This document shows, one piece after another, positions 1 to 13,179 of a DNA stretch of 64,000 bases; the stretch's first letter is position 1; every line of letters begins with the position of its first letter. A program made the position numbers and the translations under genes. The stretch comes from Linepithema humile (taxonomy: Eukaryota; Arthropoda; Insecta; Hymenoptera; Formicidae), in NCBI RefSeq assembly GCF_040581485.1, contig NC_090134.1:9548001-9612000 (forward strand), written 5' to 3'. The notes under the pieces are model-generated. The model was not told the origin of the DNA. It was given only the letters and a program-made list of their open reading frames with translations, and searched no databases.

Positions 1-694
1 ATGTTATCTTTAGCTCACGTTTTCTTCCCACAGTTTGAAAGGCTTAAATTGATCAGGATCCTCTCAGACGACTCCAGTGGAACTTCGGTTCCAAGAGTCT
101 TACTTTCCGAAAATTTTAATAGGTCCGAGGTTTCATCCGTGGGAAAAATACACACGGCCGTGTGTATTGTAAAAGCGCGTTCTCTAACTAGCATTATGTC
201 GCGATGTGTTTGCCTATGTTAAGATACACAAAGATGGACTAGGATGACCCTTAAGTGGATATCTCTAGCATTCGGCGCGTATCCGGCGCGAGAAATCCCG
301 CTATTTCTTTTCAAGTTATTGTAGAAAGTTATTAGGTAAATTCCTGTGATAGATTAAAAAAACTATTGCATGGTTAGTCATTTATTAATATAATATTATT
401 ATTACATTTGACATGTTAAACATGATTATGTTAATTTTATTATATTAATGGTTTGCATACGTGCTAATTCTTTTCAAGAGATAATTGACAGCAAAGGACG
501 TATTATATATTTGCCGGTTACAGAGTGATATTATCTGTATTTTATACTTGTAATGAGCCGAAAAGTGACTGGAAGCACTTTGTTGAAGTGTATGTATTCG
601 AGAAACATAGTTGCGTGTTTGCATACACAAAGATCTGACTTTTTCGATAAGTAAGTGACAGCAAAGGACAACTTATGCTCTCCTTTTTACTGAT

Positions 695-1602
695 TATACA
701 GGGTGTTGGTGTAACCTTCCTTTCGCTCTGCCACCTACGCGCTTTTGCCTTAAACCAGTTATCAAGGACACAAGAGATTAAACACTTAAAGCAAATCGAA
801 AAGTTTAAAAGTAGTTTTCGCGTCCCTTCAACACTATGTAGTGTTCTGTAAAAAATTATTAATTTTCTTACAAAGAAATAATCTGTGCTTCCTGAAGTAT
901 CCCGATATCGAACTGGAGCGGGGATAAAATGGCACCTCGAGCAACTGTCTCTTTCAAAGGGATTCCAAAGCGGCATAGCGATCGTCTCTCCGTGATCCAC
1001 GAAGCATCGAGATTCCATGTCCCGCCCTTCTCGAGCGGAGGCGATGAGAAAAAAGCGAGCAAAAGGTGGCGAGGTTGTCCGATGAGGGACCTGGCGCCTA
1101 CACAGTGCCCGGCACACCTGTGCCTGCCCGTCTCTCTCTCCCGCCCCGTCCTCTTGCTCCTATTATTTCCCTTTTTCTCGTCCCCGCCGCGGGCGCGGCG
1201 GTCTACCACGTCTATTCTCTGTCTCTGCGCTATATCGAGATCTCCTCTACACGGTGCCGAGGAACAACACACGCGGATCTCGGCGTTGTAAGGATAGAAA
1301 AAAAAAAGTTTTCACGAATATGGATCTGAAAAGGCTATTTAAATCGTATGAATTAATGATTGAAGATGAATGGTCCTTTCGCAAGCAGGAAACAAATCTT
1401 TATTCCTCGTTTAATTTCCAGTGGGCCTTTCTTAAATGGAATTTTGAATGTCAGTTTAATTACCAGGATGATTAATGCTGGTAATTAAGAAGGGATGAAG
1501 AAATATAGCAACAAATACAATTTTTGTGATTAACTTTTCGACGTTACATTGGCCGAAGAACCTGTGGGCGATTGTGCGTGTAATTTCCCAGCACCCTGTA
1601 TA
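695..1602. mobile_element. Segment flanked by 15-bp inverted ends, possible degenerate transposon
   Basis: TATACAGGGTGTTGG at 695-709 faces its inverted copy CCAGCACCCTGTATA at 1588-1602 (14 of 15 match). Similar ends occur elsewhere (TACTGGGTGTCCCG near 8523, ATAGGGTGTC near 45475). The interior (GC-rich centre, no transposase frame) shows no other transposon feature, and similarity stops after 15 bp. Confidence 0.3.
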
Positions 1603-3425
1603 TGACACTGTTTCTATCTCTAAATCGTTTTGGTAGACTGCGGAGCGGATCCATCTTCTATCTCCTCGATCTATTTCATCGGTGGGCTGGCTTACCGATG
1701 TGCGGCGCAGTAGTCTGTAGCAGGTTTTAATCATCTGATGCGCTTCGAGTTTTCCTGACGAGTTTGAAATACTACGCAGACGTGTGTTTCTTTAAAATCG
1801 TCGCATAACGGTTTCATCCGAGTATTTGTCACCTAGTCGCGAGAAAGTGCCAATTTAGCGTTTCTACATGACGAAGTCCGGGTCGGCTTTACGATCATTT
1901 TCTTCTTCTTCATTCATGTTGACTTCACAATGTTGTTAAGAGAGAATCGGCACTTTACATTTTTTAGATATCGCTGAATGTTATGATGAAATGTATGATT
2001 TGCATTATTGCTGTATAATTAAGATATTTATTTTGATCAGAAAATGTGTATTTTATTAAGGAAGATTTATATTTTGAAAAGTAAAGTAAACAACTTCATT
2101 AAAAAATAGTTTTATAATTATTGAAATATTACGTAATAATGTGAAATATGTATATTAAAATATAAATAGTAGATTTTGATCTCTCTCTTTTTCTTTCTGC
2201 TGAAGTATAAATTAAAATACAATTTTTTTGCAAATATTTAATGAATATATTTATTTTATTTTATTTTATATATATATTTATTTTATTAATATTCTCTCTG
2301 AAATACACGTTTGTAATTATATAACGGTAATGAAGAGTTATTTGGAAATATTCCCGAAATACAGAATGCTTATTAGGGACGATATTAGGATCGCATCGCC
2401 TAAATCCGGAATAGGACGGATAATAAAAGGAAAAAAATTTTTCAGAGGTAGGTGGTATCGTTGAAAAAGGTCGAGCAACCGTTGCCGCATCAACAGGTGG
2501 GTATCGGGTGGCGGAATGAGAGTCGAATCGAAGCAAGGTGAGGCGAGGCACATACATAAACTCACACAGTCACATCTGAAATGGCTTTTCTCCGAGCACG
2601 GCCGGAGCGATCGTATTTCATCTCTCATACATGCGCGGCACCACTTATTTCTCACGTTCTTAAAGCCCGGCCGTTCGGCTTCCTGACTTACGAACCTCGA
2701 AGCGGCGCGTTGCGAATAATGATGCTCGACTATGATGTAAATACTCTTAATTGTACACAGAGCCTTAGCTTTACACAATATATTATTTATTAATAGAGTT
2801 TCTATCGTAGAAATATTAGAAGAATTTTTTCAATTATAGAATTTATAAGGATTTATTTCTGATTCTGAAAATCTATTAATTATTAATATTGAATAATTTG
2901 CGTTAACATTGAATGATGTGTTGCGAGAAATATGTCTTTTAAAGTTAAATTTATTCAGCATAGCTTCACAAAATATGGACAGAATGTCGATCTGCTAAAA
3001 TTCAAATTCTTAAAATAAACGTTTTTTGCTTTGGTAGCAAAAGAGGCAGTTTCTTTACAAGAGTTAAGTACGCGCAATTTATTGATACAATCAATTGTAA
3101 GAACACAATTTATTCAATTCCCTCTCGAGAATTTTTTTAAATCGGATAACGGGCTTGAACGAGTCGAACAGTTGTTCTGATGTCTCGATCGCGAAAAGTA
3201 CATTATGCCTCCCGTTCGGTTCATTCGGCGGGATGATTGCCGAAGAAGAAGGAGAAGAAGTAGAGGGAAGTAGCACCTCGAAGAGAGGCTTACCGTCGGC
3301 TACCTCGATACGCGTTTCCGCGAAGTCGTAAATCAATGACGCTGCGATTACGCACTTACCCGGCCGCGTAATTTATCTTTAAGAAGGTCACTATCAGACG
3401 AAGGAAGAAAACAGGGAGAAAGATA

Positions 3426-3429
<4 letters not shown>

Positions 3430-3486
<57 letters not shown>

Positions 3487-3493
3487 GAGAGGA
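3430..3493. repeat. (GA)n microsatellite
   Basis: More than 20 uninterrupted GA units followed by imperfect GA/GGA runs. Confidence 0.95.
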
Positions 3494-6004
3494 AAAGAGG
3501 AAGAGAGAAGAAAATGTCTCTCTAGTGATGGTGGGATCTCTTTCGACCCGGTTCGTTCGGTGCGAGTGTTACAGGTGCATCGGAGCCTGGGAGCGGACCA
3601 CTCGTTAAACACGCCACGATGCACCTGCCGCGGCATCATTCATTGCCTTTATTTCCCTCTGCTCTCCCCACTTGTCCCTTTCCCCTTTCACTCTTCTTCA
3701 CTCATCCCTCTTCGACCGCCGCGAGTTTAGATCCCGGTTTTTTTTTTTTTTTTTCATCCCTTTTCTCGCTCGCGAAGAACTTTCAGCGACGCCCTCCAAA
3801 CATGCCATCGTCTTTCTCGTCCTCTCTCTTCTTGGATCTTTTATTACCCGCTATAGAAATCCACCAGTATACTTTTTCTCTCACCCTTGCGGGAGATTAG
3901 TTCTCCGGATTGCTTATTACGCGTTATTTCTGAAAGAGGAAAAATTTTTTTCGGTTCCTTTGGCCTGAAATTGAGAAGATTTGACCGTTAGTTTCTTATA
4001 GACGGTGTGTGTATACCAAAATCGAGGTTACTTGATACATACTTAATAAAGAAATGTCTCCAAATCACCTGGTGTCGATTTTTCCTTGGAGAAAGCTTCG
4101 CGAAAAGCGATCGCTTGTTGCAACTTTCCAATTTTAATAATCGATCTTATAAATTAAAATGTTATATATAGTTAACATTTGGTTGAAATGTTAAAATATT
4201 TTACGTATTAGTTAGGAGAATTGGCTAGGAGAATAACAAGAATTTAGATGTCGCAGCGCCTTTTGTGTTTACCCTATTTTCAAGGTGTGACATTTTATTC
4301 TTGAAAAAAGGTGAACTGTTCGCCGCAATCAATTTTCCGTATTTTTTTTTTAGTTTTCTGTACACGCCCTGGATACAACAGGTGCTTCACAAAGAATTCC
4401 ACAATTGGGATACATCAGTTGATTTCTAAATCTAAGGATTTTGTTTCCTCAGCGGGAGATCCTTTGTTAGTTAAGACTAGCATGAAATCCTTTGAGTATC
4501 TGTTTTATTTTCTGTTTTTTAAATTTTATTGTGAATGTTTCCAAAAAGATTGTCCCCAGATCTGTCAACCCAGATCCAGATTTAGATCTGAGAAATGTTG
4601 ACATATTAAAAGAACTTTAGCAGGTATCTTCTACAAATCTATGACTCGCATTATTTCTGTTATTATGTATCTATAATCGCTAAAAAATAATTTTTTTTCC
4701 AATGGTTTCTCAGAAAAAAAATTTTTAGGCAAAAAATACCTTCTTGTTATATAATACAATTCTGTTTTTCTTGACCTTTTCTTTTCAAAGAACGCGTTTA
4801 ACAATGCACAACTGTGGTCTCGATTAGTTATGCTATGTAAACTAACAGGTGCGCTGACAATTTTTGGTATGTTAGTCACATAACGCAGTGAGGGTTCCGA
4901 AGTATAGAAATCGATTCCTTTACCTGTATATCTAAAAGCATTTCGCTACCTTTGTGACTATCCGACGCAGGTGTCAAAAATTTCAAAAATCTTTAACTGG
5001 CTAGACGCGCGTATACTTATTGCACAAGAAGCTCTTCATTTACCGAGACATTTATCTGATTTATGCGAGATTTATGGGAAGAGGACGGCTTTATCGAAGG
5101 ACAGGTTTAAGTGTTTATCTTCTGTAAAGTTTTAATGATTAGATATTCGCGGTGCTGATGAAATTTTTGAATGCGATTGAGAAAGTGAATAATTAATTTA
5201 ACGATGTTGGAACGAATACAGCATGAATAATAATTTTTGAAAGAAGTTGGTAAAGTCTTGAAGAATTAATATTTTATTGCCAATCTCTATTTTTAATAAT
5301 AATTTCCATAGTTTTATTTTGCATATGTAAATTTGCGATGAAATATTTTGAGATTTTAATGCCAACTTTTGCTATTGTTGAAAAATGTCTATTTTTTAGT
5401 CTTTTGGATTATATTGACGTATATTCTCATTCTTTTTATTTTCAACATTATTGTAGTAATATAAAAAAAATTATATTTCTTTTAAACTTACATTGGGATA
5501 AGGTTGAACTTATCCTACTATATCTTAGTGACTTTTCAAGCTACTCGAGACAAAGCCAAGTCTAAATAGGGCTGAATAACGCCTTTAGGTATCACAAATA
5601 AAAACTCATCTGGAACGAATCTCGATCGTTAGAGAAGCTCATCTTTTCTAACTTGGTGGATACTTGGGGGGAGGCGATGCTGCGGATCGGTAGACACAGG
5701 TGTTAGGAAACTTTAGATGGAAAAACAGGTCGGCAAGGCACGTCAACTCATGATGATCCACATGGCGTGACTATTGTGTGTATCGATATTACAAATACAC
5801 TTTTCCACTTCATTGTCATAAGCGAGAAAGACTTCCCTTGGTCCCTTGGTCGAGAGGAAAGTTCCTCTTTTTTTACCTGCGTCCTTTTCGTCTAATTAGT
5901 ATTATACTGGTTCTTTCGGATACTCCATAACGAACGCACACACAAAGGAATCATGCTTGGGCGTATTCACGCTTGCACCTTTCTAATTCCATTGTTGCTT
6001 TTTG

Positions 6005-6135
6005 TAAAAATTATAGAATATAGAAATATAGAATCATAGATATAGAATCATAAATAAAAATTATAGAAAGTACAAATTATACAAAAGTAAAAATTATAGA
6101 ATATAGAAATATAGAATCATAGATATAGAATCATA
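6005..6135. repeat. 48-bp unit repeated at 83-bp period, in TAGAA-rich DNA
   Basis: The same 48 bp (TAAAAATTATAGAATATAGA...) occurs at 6005-6052 and 6088-6135, within a stretch of ATAGAAT-type short repeats that continues to about 6163. Confidence 0.85.
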
Positions 6136-8032
6136 GAACATAGAATTATAGAAATATAGAATCTTTCAGATTTGACCTGCTCTTGTAAGACAAATCCATC
6201 AAGACTGAGCGATTCCAGAAAACAGGCGTCTGTACGAGATATAAACCGACGAAAGGCGCAACCCGATATTCCCGCGCGATGGCACGCGTCTTGTTTCGCG
6301 CGTCGCATACACCAGCTGCGAAGATCGCTTTCCTACGCTTCACAAAGCACCGGTCGTTGGTGCAGTCGCTGCAGCAGCCTCGTTCCACAAATCATAAGAC
6401 GCACATCTCGGCGAGTACACGCCGGCGTCGTTGGTTCGCCGCGCGGGGAGACGAGTCTGTCTTTTTGGCGGCTGTTTATGCGTGTCGCGAAATACCTAAG
6501 AGAATAATATTGTAGGCATTCAGCTCGGAGATCGTTTGTCTCTCGACGCGCGCGGTTTCATTATTCCTAATGGAATCGACTGTCCGCGCGAGTCGTTAGA
6601 GTTGTTATCGTTACTATATCATTATACTTGGATTTTGAATCACGCTGTGCGAAATTTACAGCTAACTGTTTTCGTTTCTTCTCGGTCCAATTGCGGTACC
6701 TTTCACGGTCCTGTGGGTTATCATGTTACGCGTACCGCGAACGTCACCCGCCGATCCTCCGAAAGATAGGCCTCGGTCCTTTCCACGGATGGAGGATGCC
6801 CACGTGTAGCGTGAAAACTTCGTGCAAACGAGATAATCTCTCCCACCGAATCGTTCCTGGAAGCGAGCCCGAGAACTAGAGATACCGGTGAGAGGAAAGA
6901 GCCGCTAGGTAATGCACGCGGGAAGCAAAAAAAAAAAAAAAAAACACGACTTTGCGAAGGCGTTTATCGTCGTCATGTGAACACGTCCGACGACCAATGC
7001 TACCGAATGCCTGCAGCCAGTCGTCGCGTTACTCGCAGGCTGATATTTTATATTGCACCTTGAAAAGAATATTGCAACTCAACAGTGCTGAAAACGAATG
7101 CTACGTTCGATTAATTTTGCAAAAATTATAATCAACGGACCAAATTTTAACTTGCTATTTAATTTTGAATTTCAATCACGAAGTAATAAATTAAATAGGA
7201 GTCTAATCATTCTGGAAATATTTTATTCTGCATATATTAGGTTAGGTTTAGGTTTTCCGAATGACAGCAAAACATTTGATCTGAAGATTAAAGAACGATT
7301 TTTTTTATCTCCCAAGGATTCGCAACTTCTCCATCGATCGTGATAATCGATAATCGAGTCGGCTCATTGGCCCTAATGGTCTTGTTTTCTCGTTAGCGTG
7401 CGGAGATCAGTGGTTACCTCGTCTTGGCGACGAGAGAGCGGTAGGCGATCTCAGGCCCTGCCTTCGAAACAAGCTTCTGCAGCCAGCGGTCCGATCGATT
7501 CCGGGAAGGATACCTATCTCGTAAATGTTAATTTAAGGGCCGGTATCCCGGCGAGGCGACAGAGCTCGCGTCTCGATATCTTTGCCGATACTTTCTTCAT
7601 CGTACGCGCGGCTGTTATTACGCCGCAATTGTGATTCACGCGTCATTGAGAAACGAGACGTTTATGGGGCATTCGCGTGTCGATCGCGCGGAATCGTCCT
7701 TAACGTTTTCGCTGACTCACAGTGAGATCGCTCGGCACAGATGTAGGAGGTGCGCGATAGATGTGAGCCTTCCGCGGGAGATACGCAAGCTCATAATTTC
7801 TTCATCCAAGCCGGCGAACCGTTTGAGTTTTTACGAGGACGTTCGCCGCTGTGAATCGACGGCCGAGATGTCGATTCTCCTAGCAAAGAGAATAAGTAAC
7901 GTCAGTCCGTGACGTTGATAGAAAAGGACGAATGTTTTACGTTTGCGTAAAACATTATGATGCTCCATTTCTTCCGTTTCGAATTTTGTCACGTTGCTTG
8001 TTAGCATAATCTGATTTGAAAGTTGCGTTCAC

Positions 8033-8092
8033 ACTTTACAAAAGTTGACTTTTGTAAAGTAATTTTCAATTTTAATTAAAATTGAAAATTAC
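8033..8092. repeat. Two overlapping perfect palindromes
   Basis: A 12-bp-arm hairpin (ACTTTACAAAAG, loop TTGA, CTTTTGTAAAGT; 8033-8060) runs directly into a perfect 34-bp palindrome (8059-8092) with half-site GTAATTTTCAATTTTAA. Could form a double hairpin or be the remnant of an inverted-repeat element. Confidence 0.85.
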
Positions 8093-8988
8093 ATCGTCTT
8101 TTTATTATTATTAAGTGGTTAATTGTGTCAATTTAAAAGAGTATTAAAAGTATAAAAAATTTTATAAAAATATTCTCGGACTAATTTTTCAACAAGAAAT
8201 CTATCAAAGTTATGTGAAATCGATACGTCATTTAGATTGCAACAAGCCAAGTGGGATGCTTCACGGAAGACTGACTGGTCATTATTAGATGCAAATGAGC
8301 GTGCCAGGTGCAATTGCATACATCGCACAAATTTCGCAAGACTCGCATATATCGACATATTAAAATAATAATTCATGCGCTTCGCACGCGCGAACGACTG
8401 TCGCCAGGTTCCGAGTTGTTATTTTCATTACGCCACGGCCAGATGTGAACGTTAAACGCGGTGACTAATGCAATTTCATGCTTTCTGGCAATTGGTATCC
8501 TTCGAGTCGTTACGTCGCGTCATACTGGGTGTCCCGCAACTGTCGTCATCTTTTTTTTATCTTTAGAATCTTTTCTTGATGAAAACCTGCATGTTTTTGC
8601 AGTAAGCCATTTAATTAAACGTATGCTAGGTCTACCAAATACCGTGACGTTTAATTACCATTTTAGTTTTTTCATTTCTTTAAAACAAACACTCGAGAGA
8701 AATGCGCGTCATACGCGCGACAGCCTCAACGAAAAAACGAAATAAATGCGTCTTCCCGTATCCCGGCGCGCGCTTTTAGGGTCAAGACAATTTTGCCAGC
8801 GCGCATTTCGCCGGCGTCGCTACTAACGTCCACACCAGTGGCTGGTCGCGCATAAACTCGCTATTATTGTTGCGGCTATGGAAACACGATACGCGGTTCC
8901 AATGTCTCTTCGCGCGAAAGGCAGACTGCGCGAGAAAGGCTGCGAGAGTGCGGCACAGGACGAACGAGGAGAAGAAGCGAGATAAAAA

Positions 8989-9021
8989 GAGAGAGAGAAA
9001 GAGAGAGAGAGAGGGAGAGAG
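8989..9021. repeat. (GA)n-rich tract
   Basis: GAGAGAGAAAGAGAGAGAGAGAGG-type tract in a GC-rich patch; possible GAGA-factor target. Confidence 0.85.
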
Positions 9022-10300
9022 GTCGATGCTGCGAGGGCGATGTTGCGGGAAAGGGTCGGGTCTCGCGCGACCGGCCGGCGTAAAGATTACGAGGCGCGGC
9101 ATCTGGCGCCACGCTCACACGCGCACACGTACGTGCCATGTGGTTTATGCTCGCGGAGATCGTGGCTCCAAGTCTCGCCCACGTTTGCAGCCCGGTAGCC
9201 GGATGAGACGAACCGGCGAATTTGCTCTCTCGAGACGAACGGTACTCGGCCTGATGAATACTTATCGTCCGTCGTGTATGCATAAATAATTACAGCCTAC
9301 GTGCAGATCTTTTCAGCTGAAACAGATTGCCCCTGGGATGTTATCTTGGTTCCATATGTAGTCAATGAAAAGCTAGGCAGCAAGGATTGGAAAATTACCG
9401 AATCAATTTGATTTAACAGTGCGAGTGGAATATTTAAATAATCAATGGATTATAGAATATTAATAATAATTGATGGACCATAGAATTTTAATTATAAATT
9501 GCAAAATTTAATATTGATAAATTAATGAACAATGGGTGGGCTTTTTATTGACGATTTTATATTTTATATTGAGATTTTTTCTCTCATGAGTTTATCCTTT
9601 TAATGTTGCATCTATTTTATTTTTCATTACAAAACTTTAAAATTTATTGTAAGACGAATACTCACAATTACGTCTTACGAAGTTTTTTTTTTCATCTCTA
9701 AAAGGCTCTCTGCGAAAATATTGAGGTTATCGTTTATAATAAATATTGTATTTCTGTTTCATTCTTATCAGAGCACATTTCTACAACACACCTCTATTTT
9801 TTTTGGCCTTCTTTCTAGTAGTAAAAGCTATGTTTCTGTTTACTGTTGAGAATGCCGCGTCAGTTGTGCGACATTTGTCAGAAACTGAAAGCTGGCTCTC
9901 GCGGCGGCTGCGCCGAGTGCTTTTCGAAATGCTCTAATTATATATCTACAACGTTAGAGACCCGAAATCACTTCTATTCCACCCGCGGAACACCTGCACA
10001 CATTCGTCTGGTCGCGTGGTCATGCGCGAAGAGTGTCACGCAGCAAAGACGACGAACGACGACGGCGTTGTGACGCGTCGCCGCGACTCACAAAACAAGG
10101 ACGCGGCGCGCGACGACGCCGCGGCGCCGACGTCCAGCTGGCATCTCTGTCACCTTCTGACACATAGTGGAGTCGCATCGCTGTGAATTCCATGTTACCT
10201 CGATTGCATCGTGAATTTCTGCGTTGTTGTTCTCGTCGTTTTATGTCGTTGGCTTTGGCGGTGTTAAAACACATTTGTCTCGAGTTACACTTAACGTTCT

Positions 10301-10409
10301 TATGTTACTCTTTCACAATATTTATCAATTTGAGAAAATTTTAACTAAATCTCTAATTGCTTATGGAGGAGATAATTTCACACTAATAAAAATAACTAAG
10401 TTAGTAAAA
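10301..10409. repeat. 109-bp direct repeat, copy 1
   Basis: Begins TATGTTACTCTTTC and ends TTAGTAAAA. Aligns without gaps to 11416-11524, about 10 mismatches (roughly 91% identity). Non-coding. Confidence 0.85.
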
Positions 10410-10974
10410 AATTTATAAACAACAACCGATATTCGTTTTAGATTTTTAAAATACGTTGCGTTTTAAATTTTCTCACACATATTAACATAATTCTTATAAT
10501 TATACTAATTTGTCAACATGATTTTTTCAATGTTTCAGTCTTCTCGCATTCATTCATAATATTTGATTATCAAAAATGCTCGTAACGACGTCACAGTCAG
10601 ATTTGATTCGAATATGGAATGTTAAATAGGAGTGAGATTCAAAGGTGGACAAATGGTGCCGACAGAGATTATCAGCTCTATATCAGCGCGATATATACAT
10701 ATCACGAGTTGAGTGTGTACTGTTCTCGTGATAAACTAGCATGTTTGCCGGTCGCGTTGTTAGTTCGCGCCAGCTGACCACGAGGCATCCCAGAATCCGT
10801 CGGTCCAGCGGCCGCGACTACGGTGGTATTCTCAGTTTAGCTTGTCGTCCCACGAGTCTTTTCTGCCGCGCGTCGTCTCCGTCGAAACGTTCTAATTCCG
10901 TAGACACGTGCCCGGATGGAAACAGATGTACCCGTTCCTCTCTCCCCGGTCTCACCCTCCCGTCTCTCCTGTCG

Positions 10975-10982
10975 TATAAATA
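10975..10982 (+). promoter_or_regulatory. Possible orphan TATA box
   Basis: TATAAATA follows a pyrimidine-rich stretch and precedes GTCGTTGAGTCG about 25-30 bp on, the usual TATA-to-start distance. A short frame from 11016 (MSFLVCAVLSRATA) is stopped after 15 codons and no downstream exon is recognised, so a gene here is unproven. Confidence 0.2.
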
Positions 10983-11415
10983 CATCGGTGGACTAGTCGT
11001 TGAGTCGTGACCGGGTATGTCGTTCCTCGTCTGTGCCGTACTTAGCCGTGCGACGGCGATATAAAGTTACCGACGTGTGACTGGCGCCACACTGGCCGGA
11101 CATTCGCGGTATTCGCTTGTCCGGAGACGCACAGTGCGCTGCGAATAATTTCTTCTTGGCATCGGACATCTGCGCTAAAATAACAATGGTTGGAATAAAA
11201 TATGGATCGATGCTCGCGACGATGATTAATTTTAACCAAATGCCAATAGGTTCCATTAAGCACTTTATCCTGCTTCGTACATGCACACAGAGTTTTAGCG
11301 GTGGACAGATATGTAGTAGAAAAGAAAGACATATATAGAGAATTTATGTTGCGTTTCTGGAGCTTTTCTAGGTTGACGATAAATTTGAAGCTAAGTGAAA
11401 TCGGGATCAGGATAT

Positions 11416-11524
11416 TATGTTACTCTTTCGCAATATTTATCAATTTGAGAAAATTTTAACTAAATCTTTAATTGTTTATTAAGGGGATAATTTTACATCA
11501 ATAAAAATAACCAAGTTAGTAAAA
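11416..11524. repeat. 109-bp direct repeat, copy 2
   Basis: Second copy of the unit at 10301-10409, 1.1 kb away in the same orientation. Older than the 149-bp pair, judging by divergence. Confidence 0.85.
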
Positions 11525-12030
11525 GGATATTATGATATTTTGATGCTTTTATTTATCTTATTTCTTTTATAAAATTATCACACAGCGTCACTTTAATTAA
11601 TATGAAAATTACGTTCTTCGTAATTAATACTGTATTGCGGTTATTTTGGGACTCACAAAGTTATTCACCAACTGCACTCTCCTTTACAGATCTTGATCGT
11701 AAGCGAGAAAGGGCGCTTCGCTATCAAGAGGTCCGGACAGCAAAGCATTCCTTACAGCACGAACGTGTACTCTGTCTCGGGGATGTGATTGGTAGATAGG
11801 TAAGTAGATAGTTAGATAGTTGGGTAGACGAGTAGGTGGATTGTCTCTCGATGCAACCGCACCGACGTAAGTGCACGTGTTACATTATTATGCATCGCAT
11901 GCGAATGGAGCGACGGCCCGTTTCTCAGTTTGGTCCAAGACAGATCCAAGATGATCTATCCTAGGAATAAGAATTTAACCAGAAGAAAGGAAGGTGGCTG
12001 CATGTCGAGTACCTGTATAACGCATTATAC

Positions 12031-12031
12031 A

Positions 12032-12073
<42 letters not shown>
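12031..12073. repeat. (CT)n microsatellite
   Basis: About 19 CT units with one interruption near the left end (CTCTCTTTCTCT). Confidence 0.95.
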
Positions 12074-12076
<3 letters not shown>

Positions 12077-13141
12077 GTTTTTCTGTCGTATCACACGTGT
12101 TCTTCATCGTCGATATTTTACCGCCGGTACGAGTATCGCACACGCTTCCACGAGAAACTACGTGCGATGACCCGATTCCTGGAAAGAGGTCACTCGCCTG
12201 CCAACACCTGTCCCGCGGAGCTTCGTCGTATCTTTATTTGACGTATCTCGCACGCGCGCGGGAATTCTTTTTTCGTGAACGAGGGTGGGAAAATACCGCG
12301 TGGGTGTACGCCTCCTTCTTCACGCTTTCAGTGAGTCATCGACGCGAGTCGCTCGCTCCGTGCGAGTTGCTTTATTATTCATGAACCGGTAGCGCGAAAC
12401 CCGGAATATGCGCGCCAACCGTACGCCACGTGCTCTCGAAATTCCCGGTGAAATCGAAGAATTATGTTCTTCGTCGGGAAGCGTGGCTTCAACTGTTGAT
12501 TTGCATACTGGTATTTAATATAGATTCGATTTGCATACAGTATGAGAAATAGATCTGAGAAGCATGTATCTTTTTATCAAATTAATTAACGATAAGCCGC
12601 GTGTGAACACTGCTAATAATAATTAGTAACAATGAATAGCAACATGAGTCTGATATGTTTTTCAATACATCAAATTAGAGAGTTCTTTTTTTATCTGCCA
12701 TGAAAGATATTCTTTTGACAAATCGGCAATTTTTTCCAAACATGTCTATTTGCGATTGTAATGTGCATATGCAAATGTCGAGTTGTAAAGTTAGCAAAAC
12801 ATCTGAATTTATAATGCAAAGTCGTGGAACATTGGCCGTAACGACATGCGTGAACAGTCCGCCGCGGAATCATCCGGACGTAATTTAATAGTCCACGGCA
12901 CAGATCTACGCGGCGCAACGTCGCTTATGTACGACGCGCGTAACATAAGTCGAGCTCGGCGTGCTCTCAAATGCATACGCATACACGTGCGTAAAGGCGA
13001 CGTCGAGAAATGCGTGTGTGGCGCCAATGTCGGTGAATGCAGCGCGACCGGGACTCGAGCGGAGCCAGCTACGGAATGCAGTTCCGAGCCAAACTCAGAG
13101 GCTGCTTCGTTTCTCGGCTACTGTGCGCAGAAACAAGAACA

Positions 13142-13179
13142 AGAGAAAGAAAGGGAGAGAGAGAGAGAGAGGGAGAGCG
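13142..13179. repeat. (GA)n-rich tract
   Basis: Imperfect GA repeat inside the GC-rich patch at about 12.8-13.35 kb. Confidence 0.85.

Larger units (their letters stand above)
1..10300. other. Non-coding stretch, no supportable gene
   Basis: Open frames here are short, lack conserved motifs and mostly come from CpG-rich or purine-rich bias. The stretch alternates AT-rich DNA (for example 2.0-2.3, 9.4-9.8 kb) with GC/CpG-rich patches (0.95-1.3, 3.5-3.9, 6.2-6.9, 7.4-7.9, 8.75-9.3, 9.85-10.2 kb) that could be enhancers or alternative promoters. Poly(T) (about 3739) and poly(A) (about 6927) tracts are present. Confidence 0.7.

Noticed and set aside
7237..7252. TTAGGTTAGGTTTAGG, the insect telomere motif
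   Set aside because: Only two exact units and one imperfect one; far too short for a telomeric array or a meaningful interstitial block.
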